Assembly (NCBI GenBank): GCA_963681505.1
Contig: OY811988.1
Location: 6,198,927-6,262,926, forward strand
Direction: 5' to 3'
Source of the DNA: Eunapius fragilis
Taxonomy: Eukaryota; Porifera; Demospongiae; Spongillida; Spongillidae
DNA length: 64,000 nucleotides
Each line of letters opens with the position of its first letter. Within the stretch, counting starts at the first letter, position 1. The position numbers and the translations under genes were made by a program. The notes beneath the pieces are model-generated. The model was given only the letters and a program-made list of their open reading frames with translations. It searched no databases and was not told the DNA's origin. This document shows positions 40,934 to 50,890 of this stretch, one piece after another.

Positions 40934-41190
40934 CTCAAATCAATTGTACAAGCACAACACACGATCATATATACTAATGCACAAAATTGTTTCGACATTG
41001 CACTTCCAGTTCTGCCTCCTCAGGTCCTCCTCTCTCGGGCAACGCGTCTGGTCACTCGCCATCTGCAATCCTTTACAGTGTAGCTATGAGAAGGTTGGAT
41101 TAACATAGGACACAGTAAAAAATGAAAACAGCTAGCCAAGCGTTGGCCATGCGGGCCCAAAAAATTCACTACCACACAGCTACGCGGACC
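40934..41190 (+). repeat. Module E, copy 1
   Basis: The stretch from AGCTCAAATCAATTGTACAA to about CACACAGCTACGCGGACCCA is almost identical to 50624-50888, immediately upstream of the helicase gene. Sequences on both sides differ between the two copies, so the module edges are sharp. Confidence 0.85.
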
Positions 41191-42619
41191 CATGGGACAC
41201 CAACAATTCATTATCACACTCCCGTGTGTACGGCACCCACGGTACGGCCGAACATGCCATGTGGACTGTTCGACCCGGCTTACCCATGCGGACCAATGGG
41301 GCACTCTAACAAGCGTTACCACGGGTTAGGGAGGCATGAAGCACTCTATACCAAATCAACTGTTCCAAGCGTTAGCCATGGTGCAGCTTGAAACACTGTT
41401 ACAAATCATTACCAACACCCTGTTCAAGGGCTAACCATACGGGCCATGCGGGCTATGTGGACCCATGGGACACATGCACTTACGCTGCGCTTATAACTTG
41501 TAGAAACACAGCCACATACAATACACGCACGCACCACAAAGCAAATTCTCCTATACACAAGCTAACGAGCCTATTGTAACACGCCAACACATGTACTAGT
41601 GTAACAACCGTCAACCTATTGTAACACGCCAATACTTAAACTGACTAGCACGACCAACTGTATTACTTCCATACTGCCATACATCGCATGAATAAGATTA
41701 GGTTACTCTTCGGGTGCTCGTCATGAATGTAATTAGGTTCCTTTGTCATGGCATATCTTAAAAAGCTGTTTCCTACCCTACAATTGTATCATTTATACCT
41801 TTAGTCACTTGGCGAAGGCTATCCGTGCTACGACGATGGGCAAGTTAGAACGTCTTCATGTGAATAGGAGGGCCAGGACCAACCACCCGCCAACCCAACA
41901 GACTTTGAATACTACGAAGCACACCCACGCCGTACTAGCTCCAGCGCGTGCACACGAGAACACACGCACTCACACTATTACACAGAGCCTGGAGTACGTA
42001 CGGGATCGATGCATCAAGCAACCTCTAGTTACGAGGCAGACCATCCAGCGCGTACACACCGCACATGTGCACTCCACAAAGATAAAAGCTTTGCCCCTCA
42101 CTCACCTTTTAAAAATCCTCAAGTCACTACAAGAAGCCTTTGCTACCTAGTACCTACCAATCTACGTCGCACGAATTCTTAAAATTTGAATTTGAAATAG
42201 TTACTTATTAATAACTCCTTTTAATGCACTTTGTAGTGATTGGCCTTGGTTAGCAGAGCTGAGCTGGATCTATCTTTCCGAGGTAAGTTCCACGTTATAT
42301 GGGCCTGCCCTGTAATTGGGCAACCTTACATTGCCACGAGAACACAGGCAGCCCAGGTGAAAACCGTACTTTGTACTCGTCTATTAAACGCTCGTCGAAG
42401 GATGTTGGTAAGTGCTACCCACAGCATCACTTTCTACCGCGTGCTATTTACAACCTTAGTTCACATCTGCCGTGCCCCATGTTTCCTAGTATAGCCACGG
42501 GTACGCATACATAGCCAGGGGCAAGCTTACGTTGTCACGGGAGCACTTGCATTCACTTACATCGCTTACATAGCCACGGGTACGATTACACTAGCCTAAA
42601 TACTCGAGGGGCAAGCTTT
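41191..42619 (+). repeat. Subtelomeric mosaic including an extra partial module C
   Basis: No convincing gene. 41191-41480 has irregular repeats around GCGGACCCATGGG and AGCGTTAGCCATG. From about 42005, GCATCAAGCAACCTCTAGTT to the GAGGTAAGTTCC donor-like site (42280-42291) duplicates module A/C sequence. 42360-42500 carries the ACTTTGTACTCGTCTATTAA motif followed by a donor-like GGTAAGTGC (42407), then CATCTGCCGTGCCCCATGTT, also found at 38104. Confidence 0.6.
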
Positions 42620-43900
42620 CGTAGTCGCGTGCACACTTGCAAATGCCTTTCAAGCATACTCTAGCCTTTAGAACAGACATGGGTACCCTCGTTCAAATCC
42701 ATGCATACTACGCCGTCAGCGTTCTAGGTCACGGGCACACATAAACAAGCTATCATTACAATGAGAAAAGCTTAGAGTCACGACACCACTTATGCCTTGC
42801 GTTTGTTTGGCTGCCAATTGAAAATCAATTGATTTAATTGACATACATTGTATGGTCCGGGCACGACTAAAATTATTTGTTTATCATCTTCGAGTGACTC
42901 GCGTTATTGGGCCCAGTGTTGCACTGTACTACGAATCCTTGTGGTTAGCGCCAGGTATATGATGATTATATTTGTATGGTTGCTCTGAACAGAGCAGTAA
43001 TTGTTTAGCACGAATGTCATTTACGGGTGTCTATTTTACTAACATCAAGGCTTGTCGTAGTGTACAATAGGTTAAAAGCGCGACTGCATTAGGACGTGTT
43101 GTTGGAAGATTGCGTTGTGCTCTGGCGTATCGTAAGCACCATATAGGACCAATTGCTGCATCAAGCAGACCTCTAGTTACGAGCCAGACCATCCAGCGCG
43201 TACACACTGCACACGCACTCCTCACAGATATAAGCTTTGCCCTCACTCACCTTTTAAAAATCCTCACGTCACTACAAGAAGCTACCTAGTACCTACCCTC
43301 GCACGAATTCTTAAAATTTCAATTTGAAATAGTTACTTATTAATAATTTCTTTTAATGCACTTTGTAGTGATTGGCCTTCGTAGCAGAGCTGAGCTGGAT
43401 CTATCTTTCCGAGGTAAGTTCCACGTTATATGGGCCTATTTAAACGCGTATGAGGGTGGGATAAACGTGCCGTACAGTGCAGCAGGGGTGCTCGGGAGTC
43501 CCGTGCGATAGTGGCTGTGCTATGGTTGTGCGTGCAACCCATTCCTGAATATAACGCGCGCGAGTCCCTTTATGTACAACCACTCGATACTTTTAAATTT
43601 GCCATAGCTCAATTTACATCTTTCATCCTTTAGTAATGGCTGAGCGAGGGTCAAGGCCGAACTTTATACTCTTCTGAAGGCTCGTCCACACTTCCGTGGA
43701 AGGATTTAGGTACGTGGCTAGTTCTTTTTTTGTACAACATCCGCCTATTCAACACCTCGTTTTGTCTATTAATTAAGCTTCCCACACGACCTACGCCCCC
43801 CCCCCCCCCCCCCCCACCACGTACGTTGTCACCTAAATTTAGTCGTTGATACAAGGTTTGTTTTACACTCACCTTACACCGTAACCGGCACACATGCACT
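42620..43900 (+). repeat. Subtelomeric module C (partial module A relative)
   Basis: From GCAAGCTTTCGTAGTCGCG (also at 50898) through ACAGACATGGGTACCCTCG, the CAATTGA hairpin and TGCTCTGAACAGAGCAG to the ATGCACTTTGTAGTGATTGG landmark, this follows module A. It then diverges into a different exon-like stretch ending GAGGTAAGTTCC (43411-43422). A C20 tract lies at 43796-43815. No ORF of interest. Confidence 0.75.
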
Positions 43901-44152
43901 AACCTTATACCACCACAGGCACAGCTTTAACTAGTTTACGCACCGTCATGGGCACACTTACACTAACTTACAATGCCATTGGACAAGCTTGTACTGCCAT
44001 GGGGCCTTGCAATGCCTACAAAAGCTTCAACATAGCCTTGCAATGTCTTGTAAAACCTTACATAGCCACGGGGACACTTGCAATGCTCTAACACATTTGC
44101 CCCAAAATGCTCTTGCTTATCTGCCGTGCCATGTAAAATGCACTACACACAC

Positions 44153-44232
<80 letters not shown>

Positions 44233-44660
44233 GCCTTGTCACATAGCTTCGTTGATACACCAACATGCCTGGGGTAGACTAAATTTTGTTTACTCCTACT
44301 AAAAATAAATATAGGCCAAAATAATAATTGATTTGTTTTGTCAAGGCCACTAGGGCCTTCCTTCAAAATCACACGCATTTGCCATGGCAGTTCAAAAAAA
44401 ATGTTACACATATAAACAAAGGTGCGCATGTATTAAAGGTTGTGCCTCTCACAATTTAGAACCTTGATAAAGAATGTGAATAGTTAAGTATACATGTATA
44501 TATGTAAGTTAATTTTAAAATTCTCACACAAACACACATACACACATGCATATGCACACGCAAATACTAAATTAGTTAAGGTTGCTATAACATATTATGC
44601 AGCAAACATAGCTGCCTGGGTGTAGGCCTTATATACAATTTATCACAAAGACTGTATATG
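43901..44660 (+). repeat. CA microsatellite and module D, copy 2
   Basis: GCCACGGGGACACTTGCAATG-type units at 43980-44090 are followed by a CTGCCGTGCCATGTA motif, a (CA)n run at about 44139-44231, and module D landmarks CATAGCTTCGTTGATACACC and GTCAAGGCCACTAGGGCC. These continue to about 44620 in parallel with 54165-54720. ORFs here are artefacts of the CA repeat. Confidence 0.75.
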
Positions 44661-45925
44661 ATTATAATGCAAGGTGTCTGTAGACGAGGAGTTCAGCATG
44701 AGGTTCTTGAATTGTAGAGTATAACCTGGATGAAAGGATTGGTGTAAACATAGTGCCACTTGTGATTCTCATTCATCCCCCTCATTACATGCACATCTCC
44801 ATCGTTTAAGCCAGCAAACTTCTCACAGCACATACCCCCTAAAGGTGTACTGTTGTGTGCGAGCATGAACTAGCTGCCGTGACACTGTTTATGCACAATC
44901 ATAGCTATAAGTCTATACAAGCAAGGGCATGTACTATCTGTTCACTCATTTGGCCTCCTAAACTATTGTGTGTAGTATGAGCGTGAACCATTTGCATTGG
45001 TTTTGTACTTCAGTGCCAAGTACAACGCTACCTAGCTGACACACATCTAATGCTGCCATCCCAGTTGTACACAAACACACCACTCCTGTCCTACTTGATC
45101 GTTTACACAAATCTTCCGTAGCAGGCATTCACACACGTCTGCCTTAGCTATCAGCTTATGTTTGCAACACGAAGCACGCACGCCTTGCCTAGCTATTAGG
45201 TACACAAATGCCACAGGTGAGCTTACTGGCATCACAAACTCCTTGCAAGCAAGCGCCTCACTATAGCTACGCACAAGCTAAAAAGAAAGCCTTACAGGCA
45301 AATGCCCAGCTAGCGTATGCTTAAGAAAGACTTGCCTCCTATTGGATAACATTTTCTGTGCTACAGCTTGCGCTTGGCAAGGCTTGCTCGCTATGGGACA
45401 AGCTTACACAACTTGTGATCCCTTTTAAAAAGCATTCAATGCCACACACACAGCCACGGGACACTTAGTTGCACTACATAGCCATGTTGCAACATTAGGC
45501 ATTATAGCAGCCAAACGAATGCCACATTGCAACATTACTAAGGCCCAATTGTAGCATTTAGAGCTTGTGATACCGGTAGTATATGTTGATGCTAGTTTGT
45601 ATACGTGCACACATGAGCCTTTAAAATTAGTTAGTATATAAGTGTGGGTGAGTATATAAGCTTATGGAATAACGAAGATTTAAACTTTATTTTTAAATCA
45701 ATGGAGGAATGCACCTTGCCCTTAGTTTTCTGCTAGATATCCACATAAATTATCTACGATGTGTACTAGTCCCCTTCTAACCTGTTATCCACTTTTTTAT
45801 GTGACGTGCATGTGTATGCGTGAGTGTAACATGCATAAACTATACGCATATGCTTGTTTGCATACCTCAAACACACCGTTTTCAATATAATAATGATGCA
45901 TGTGCAGAACGATACAATTTAAATG
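44661..45925. other. Unrecognised spacer downstream of the helicase gene
   Basis: No gene or clear repeat recognised. The sequence lies 3' of the minus-strand helicase gene, so its right part is probably 3' UTR. Short ORFs here show no family features. Confidence 0.5.
45686..45691 (-). terminator. Candidate poly(A) signal for the helicase gene
   Basis: AATAAA on the minus strand lies about 235 bp past the stop codon at 45926. It is the nearest canonical hexamer I noticed. It would give a modest 3' UTR, but such hexamers are frequent by chance in AT-rich DNA. Confidence 0.35.
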
Positions 45926-48900
45926 TCAGCGAGCTGGGCTATACTCCACAAAAAAATTCCATAGTTTTAGTATGCCGCGTTCGTCCCTCTCGTATATATC
46001 AACTGTTGCAACATTGGTGATTTTTACAACTGCTAGACCAAAAAACTTGAGGGTCTCTCCAAAGAGGCAGCCCTTGGAAAACCCATCCGGGTGAAAGACT
46101 GTTACCCCCAGTTTTTCAGGCAGGTAGCAGCGCGGACAAGTGCCACTGATGGTGCGTTTGTTGCTGGCAATGCATTTATTGACAGCATGGGGCCCAAAAC
46201 ACCGCAGGCACTTACCATGCATCATTGGGCAACTCTTAATGCCGTGATTCGCGGAAATTCCAGACACAGCCCAGCAAACAATACACATGGCCTTGAACCT
46301 GTTCAAATAGAACCAAAGTTGTTCACCAAGGTCTCTTGTGGCACAAACCAGGTTTTGTCCATGTGTGCAATCAACAAAGACTGAATCAGGCAGGTTGGCA
46401 AATATGTCTTCCTCACCTATTTCATCATTACTTCTCGTACCTTGAGGGCCATGCTGCTGCATGCAGGTGTCACAGGACTGATTTAAAGGGTCATGGCTAC
46501 ACTCTGTTTCTGTACCATCAAGGTACCTCGCCAAGTATCTTCTTCGGCATACCTGCTTCATTGTTGCAAAATGCAGCATGTCATCAAAGGCTGTTGTGGT
46601 TAGGTGGTGCGACCTGGCCACTTCTGCATTGCGGTCAAATAACGTTAAGGCCACTGAAGGCTCTCCGTCACGCCCCGCTCTTCCCATCATTTGGGCATAA
46701 TCTTCAACTGAGTAACAGAGACCAAAGGAAATGACTTGCCGCACGTGGGCATAGTCAATTCCGACTCCAAATGCGCTTGTCGCAACCATAATCTTCACTT
46801 GGCCTTCCCTCCACAATATAAAATTGGAGGCATTTTCATTAGCCTCTTGCTGCCCACTGTAAGTTGCTGAGGTTATCTCTATGTCTCCAGCTGCGTCCAG
46901 AGCGTGCTTGACAGAATGCATAATGTCCACGGATGGCACATAAATTATAATCCTGTCCTCAGGAACGTTTGATGAGACAAACTGGGCACAACATCTGACC
47001 AAGTTGCTGGTCCTACCAGACTCGTCAAAGGTGTAAGCAAGGTTGGGACGACTCGTGGTCTGCCTTATCACCAAACTGTAAGGCATCCGTGCAGGCCCAA
47101 AAAAATTCTGCATCAAGTCCTCCACGATCCACTGGGGTGCTGTGGCCGTCATGAGGACTAAGGGGGAGCTGAAAGAGCCGAGAGGGCCAGGCAACTGGCG
47201 ATACAGGGGACGGTACCCACATTCCGTTGAAAACATGTGGGCCTCATCCACAAATATTTTTCCTAGCTGCCCGCTGCTGTGAAGTCTAGTTAGCAGTTCA
47301 GTAACCTCCGAGCCTTGAACCACAGCTTCTGGCGTTACAATAACCAACTGCTCCCTGGTTACTGTTAGGGGTGTGCACGAGCAAGATACACCAAGATTCT
47401 GAGCTCTCCTGGCCAGGTCCTGCTTGAGGCTGATGGTTGGTACGACCAAGAGGCTGGTGGTGTTGGCATATTTAACTGCATATGTGAAGAAAACAAGGCT
47501 TTTGCCACACCCTGTAGGAAGAATGACCAACAGGTTCGATCCCGTGTGGAGAACGTTCTCCACAGCTGCCCGCTGTTGGCTGGACTTGAATTGGGCATGG
47601 TCGTCCTTATAAACAGACCGTAGGCACAGCAGCGCATCCTCAGACTGCTGGACTGTTACAAGTGCTGTCTGTCTCCGAACACTGCCACTGGATGCGGCTG
47701 CACCAAGGCTACACTCGCTGGAAGAATTCGAGAGCCCATTGACCACTGAGATGCGGGAAACCTTCCCACTAGTATAGGGTGCTGCGCTGCCCTTCAAAAA
47801 ACGGTGCCATATCTGGGAGACATCTCGAAAGCCTTCCAGGACATGTAGCCTCATATGCTGAGGCTCTCCCGCCTCGATGCCGTACCATGTATTTGAGGTA
47901 CTTGTGGAGTGACCGAACTGTTTGTTAACCAGTGTGTCCCAACCGGCACTGGCGGAGATGTTTTCACCAAAGCCCTCCTCTTCTTCGCTGCTGTTGTCAT
48001 CGCGGTGGCAGTTGTTGAGGTGCAGCTGGAGTGAGTAATACTTGGCTACGTGTCTGTACTCGGCAAAGGATATGGTGCTGCCGCAATACTTGTGAAACAG
48101 GCGGGCAAAGGCATTTCTAATCTGGTCTGACGAAAGCCTTTTCCCACCACTGGCAAACAGATGTGTCCCATGAATGTTGTCATCGTTTTGTTCGACAAAA
48201 GATGACAATGAACAGACAAATGGTCTTATCACCAGAAGGTCAGTCAAGACGATAGAGGAGGCCTCGGGGTCCAGGAAGCGCGAGACTCCTCTATTTGCCT
48301 GCCGTACGGCACGGGTTTTCGAGTACCAGCAGTGTAGGAAGACCTGCCCGTTGAGGAAGAAGACAGTGCGATAGGCACTTGAACCGTTCACAATCCGGTA
48401 TGTCTCCATTTCAGTTGATCTCGCCGGCATGCCTGACCCAACATGGATAAGCACAATGAGGTTCTCCACGAACTCGTCAAACATGGCAAGGTACTTGTTG
48501 ACCTCTCCCGCCCGATACTGGACCATGTCGTCCTTCACCGTGCACACAAACCTTGTCCGAAGAGATTCTGTTGCCAGAATATGCCTCAGCAGACTGCATC
48601 TGATGGACTGGTCGAGGGATGGTATTTTATCAGCCATAATCCGTGAGCCCAAGGCTAAATTGTCAAAAGGGTTTGGACGAAATTCCAAGCCCAAGAGCAG
48701 TTGGACCAGGAGGGCCTTGGACTTGGCGAGGGCTGAACTGTATACGTGACGAAGTTGGTCGAGTCGGAGATGGATTCCTCGAATTATAATGTTCCAGGGA
48801 TTGTCGTCGCTTGTTTTGGAGACCACGGGAAAACGATTGGTACTCTGGACTACCCTATGTGCGAGCCCTTTAATGCTCACAAGGAAAGAAAAGATGTTAA

Positions 48901-49621
48901 AGTGGTCAACTTCGACGCACTTCTTCAACTCGATTATGGCCTCCACGCGATCTGGTTCAGGAGCGTCCATTGCCTTTTCTAGGACACACACTTTTGCCAA
49001 ATACATCAATTTGGCACAGAGGCGCTGAACAAAGTCTGCGTCAGCTAGTGATCCGTCGGCCCTGTGGCAGTTGAACCTTACAAAAAGAGGAATCACTGCA
49101 GTGGTGTCTCTGTTTATGACCGTGCTTTCTGTTAGCATGGACAACACTAGCTTGCACACGGATTGTCGGTCCATAGCACGCATGAAGGCTTCAACGCCTG
49201 TTACAATATCTTCAGACGTGGCTATGGCTGTCTGTGTCGTCAGTTTGATGGCAAACAGAACGAGTCTGGTGTACACTCTGCAGTATTCCCCCACACTGTT
49301 CTCTGTTTGTAGGCTAGTGATTATTCGTGGCACGGCGCCACCACATCTGTCCGCACTGTCGCTCACAGCAGCTCGCATCTGGAATGAGCACGACTCCACT
49401 TTAGTGACAAATGTACGGAATATGTTTGTCAATGGACCCACAAATGAGTGCAAGTGGTCATTGGGATCAGGGAGTTCAACCAGAGCTGCTTTGTTGGTGA
49501 TGTGGCTGAAGGTATCCATCCTCTCTGGCTCTGGGTACCAGCCAGTAATCACATACAGTAGGTTGCGTTCCTGGATGCCATCGGGAGCGACTGTATCACT
49601 GCTCTTGAGGACCGAGCTCAT
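45926..49621 (-). CDS. Tyrosine-recombinase-like/RecQ helicase, telomere-linked (TLH-like), main exon
   Basis: This is a 1231-codon intact frame. Residues 380-590 look like a tyrosine recombinase core: SGMPARSTEM (box I Arg401), a beta-hairpin Lys in YSK435, EYRHVA (Arg523-His524, with Ala where the usual box II His sits), and FGHSTSTSNTWYG with His571 and Tyr580 spaced as in the H-x8-Y box. A WHRFLKG stretch follows at 605. Residues 675-1055 form a RecQ-type SF2 helicase: QQRAAV (motif 0), LPTGCGKSL (Walker A, Lys707), DEAH (792-795), LMTATAP, VATSAFGVGIDYA, QMMGRAGRDG (977-986), and zinc-binding Cys1025, 1041, 1050 and 1053. The tail (1113-1165) has Cys-rich knuckles (CLRCFGPHAVNKC, CPRC). 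The OrsD+RecQ pairing matches fungal telomere-linked helicases. The first ATG of the frame is probably internal to an intron; the likely exon starts at 49603. The frame appears more GC-rich than its surroundings. Confidence 0.9.
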   Translation of the reverse strand: MSSVLKSSDTVAPDGIQERNLLYVITGWYPEPERMDTFSHITNKAALVELPDPNDHLHSFVGPLTNIFRTFVTKVESCSFQMRAAVSDSADRCGGAVPRIITSLQTENSVGEYCRVYTRLVLFAIKLTTQTAIATSEDIVTGVEAFMRAMDRQSVCKLVLSMLTESTVINRDTTAVIPLFVRFNCHRADGSLADADFVQRLCAKLMYLAKVCVLEKAMDAPEPDRVEAIIELKKCVEVDHFNIFSFLVSIKGLAHRVVQSTNRFPVVSKTSDDNPWNIIIRGIHLRLDQLRHVYSSALAKSKALLVQLLLGLEFRPNPFDNLALGSRIMADKIPSLDQSIRCSLLRHILATESLRTRFVCTVKDDMVQYRAGEVNKYLAMFDEFVENLIVLIHVGSGMPARSTEMETYRIVNGSSAYRTVFFLNGQVFLHCWYSKTRAVRQANRGVSRFLDPEASSIVLTDLLVIRPFVCSLSSFVEQNDDNIHGTHLFASGGKRLSSDQIRNAFARLFHKYCGSTISFAEYRHVAKYYSLQLHLNNCHRDDNSSEEEEGFGENISASAGWDTLVNKQFGHSTSTSNTWYGIEAGEPQHMRLHVLEGFRDVSQIWHRFLKGSAAPYTSGKVSRISVVNGLSNSSSECSLGAAASSGSVRRQTALVTVQQSEDALLCLRSVYKDDHAQFKSSQQRAAVENVLHTGSNLLVILPTGCGKSLVFFTYAVKYANTTSLLVVPTISLKQDLARRAQNLGVSCSCTPLTVTREQLVIVTPEAVVQGSEVTELLTRLHSSGQLGKIFVDEAHMFSTECGYRPLYRQLPGPLGSFSSPLVLMTATAPQWIVEDLMQNFFGPARMPYSLVIRQTTSRPNLAYTFDESGRTSNLVRCCAQFVSSNVPEDRIIIYVPSVDIMHSVKHALDAAGDIEITSATYSGQQEANENASNFILWREGQVKIMVATSAFGVGIDYAHVRQVISFGLCYSVEDYAQMMGRAGRDGEPSVALTLFDRNAEVARSHHLTTTAFDDMLHFATMKQVCRRRYLARYLDGTETECSHDPLNQSCDTCMQQHGPQGTRSNDEIGEEDIFANLPDSVFVDCTHGQNLVCATRDLGEQLWFYLNRFKAMCIVCWAVSGISANHGIKSCPMMHGKCLRCFGPHAVNKCIASNKRTISGTCPRCYLPEKLGVTVFHPDGFSKGCLFGETLKFFGLAVVKITNVATVDIYERDERGILKLWNFFVEYSPAR

Positions 49622-49737
49622 TGTTTTGGCAACAATGGTCCCTACTGTATTTCACTGGCACCGGCTGGTGCAGCAGTTTGAGCTCCCACTGTTACTGGCA
49701 GGATGCCAAAGTAGGTCTTGATACAAGAGGTGCTCAC
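49604..49737 (-). other. Predicted spliceosomal intron joining the two helicase-gene exons
   Basis: On the minus strand, ACG|GTGAGC at 49737 and CCTCAAG| ending at 49604 give a 134-nt intron, phase 0 on both sides, and restore one frame (..Q-T|S-S-D-T..). An alternative donor, CCA|GTAACA at 49695, also keeps phase and adds 14 residues. The nearer acceptor-like CAGs (ending 49655 and 49645) either hit a stop or break phase. The intron contains both the stop of the upstream frame and the first ATG of the downstream frame, which explains why the two frames look separate. Confidence 0.6.
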
Positions 49738-50520
49738 CGTCTGCACTTTACATGGAGTGGGCTCATCTTGGCTGTCGTGCATTTCGTTCATGTGCTCCTT
49801 CATGTGGCGCCGTGACTTTCCATAGTGGTAGCAGTGGCCACACATGTAGCCATCAAAGGTTTCAAGGAAATCGATTGCCGGCAGCAAGGGATGGCCAGCC
49901 TCCAAGTAAGGACTCACGTTGGTAAAGCACGATTGCATTATACTGGATTCATCTCCTGGCGATATTCTGACCTGGTGCACCCTTTTCATGTGGTTTGCAA
50001 AGCCCCTCCTCAAAACCACTTTGCAACAAAGACAAATTAGAAGCTTATATTCCTGACGGTAGCAGAGATTGAACCTATCCAGCGATAGGCCGCGAGAAGC
50101 ATCCGAAGAACCAGAAGCGTCGGAACAATGGGCAGTGACCGATTCCTGGACCGAGATAGCTGTTCCAGATTGGAAAGCAGGACCAGCAGTGACCGATCCA
50201 TCTACCGAGATAGCTGTATCCAATTGCTGAACGAGGGCTTCTGGAATGTCCTCGGGGTCGCCGTTGTCTACACTATGTGCTTCCTCGTTCTCGGCTGTCT
50301 CCAGGAAATAGCATCGTCGGTGCTTCATGAATTTCTGCCTGCTAGTGGTTTGGCTGCCGCATACACAAGTGAAGTAGCCATTCACTTTGGCCACTGTTTC
50401 ACTTCTCGTGCCATCCGAAGAATGGAATGTGTGGGTGTCAGTGTGGGTCGTACTTACGTGGTGCCTCAATTTTCCTCTGGATGTTGCCGTAAAGGGGCAG
50501 GTTTTGCACCTATTGGACAT
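49642..50520 (-). CDS. OrsD-like C2H2 zinc-finger N-terminal exon of the same gene
   Basis: This 292-codon frame starts MSNRCKTCPF. It has four finger-like units: C5-C8-H21-H26, C52-C54-H67-C70, C163-C166-H177-H182 and C227-C230-H243-H248. The last two, in the setting YRQEYKLLICLCCK and GYMCGHCYHYGKSRRHMKEH, resemble the OrsD/DUF3505 family, which in fungi is commonly fused to subtelomeric RecQ helicases. A short internal duplication (TAISV..SVTA at about 102-111 and 120-129) forms a linker. The last 30 or so codons after Thr261 look like read-through into an intron. Splicing at GTGAGC (49737) to CTCAAG (49604) joins this to the helicase frame in phase, giving about 1486 residues. A strong donor-like GTAAGTACG at 50457 inside the frame hints at alternative splicing. 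A separate two-gene arrangement is less likely. Confidence 0.75.
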   Translation of the reverse strand: MSNRCKTCPFTATSRGKLRHHVSTTHTDTHTFHSSDGTRSETVAKVNGYFTCVCGSQTTSRQKFMKHRRCYFLETAENEEAHSVDNGDPEDIPEALVQQLDTAISVDGSVTAGPAFQSGTAISVQESVTAHCSDASGSSDASRGLSLDRFNLCYRQEYKLLICLCCKVVLRRGFANHMKRVHQVRISPGDESSIMQSCFTNVSPYLEAGHPLLPAIDFLETFDGYMCGHCYHYGKSRRHMKEHMNEMHDSQDEPTPCKVQTVSTSCIKTYFGILPVTVGAQTAAPAGASEIQ

Positions 50521-50623
50521 CTTGGTCTACGATAATAGATTCCGCGCTGCGCCCGAAGTAGTAATAAATAAGCTGTTATTATTTGGGACAGTGTCCAGCT
50601 AAATCACCATTATGGTACTTTTG
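50521..50623. other. Short upstream region of the helicase gene
   Basis: Only about 100 bp separate the ATG at 50520 from module E copy 2. It is AT-rich (TTATTTATTA on the minus strand), and I see no clear TATA box. The promoter may lie in module E or further out, or an upstream non-coding exon may exist. Confidence 0.4.
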
Positions 50624-50890
50624 GAGCTCAAATCAATTGTACAAGCACAACACACGATCATATATACTAATGCACAAAATTGTTTCGACATTGCACTTCC
50701 AGTTCTGCCTCCTCTGGTCCTCCTCTCTCGGGCAACGCGTCTGGTCACTCGCCAGCTGCAATCCTTTACAGTGTAGCTATGAGAAGGTTGGATTAACATA
50801 GGACACAGTAAAAAATAAAAACAGCTAGCCAAGCGTTGGCCATGCGGGCCCAAAAAATTCATTACTACACAGCTATGCGGACCCAACAAT
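50624..50890 (+). repeat. Module E, copy 2, abutting the helicase gene
   Basis: Near-identical to 40934-41190, same orientation. Its left edge (about 50624) meets helicase-gene upstream DNA, and its right edge (about 50888) meets module A/C sequence (GCAAGCTTTCGTAGTCGCG). The two junctions mark breakpoints of the rearrangement that placed the helicase locus here. Confidence 0.85.

Noticed and set aside
46091-49721. Plus-strand ORFs across the helicase locus (for example 46336-46734, 48429-48749, 49071-49721)
   Set aside because: They are antisense shadows of the RecQ and recombinase-like coding strand and show no domain features.
45926-50520. Terminal inverted repeats or target-site duplications around the helicase locus
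   Set aside because: I looked for matching inverted ends near 45.3-45.9 and 50.5-50.9 kb by eye and saw none; tyrosine recombinase elements would not need them anyway.
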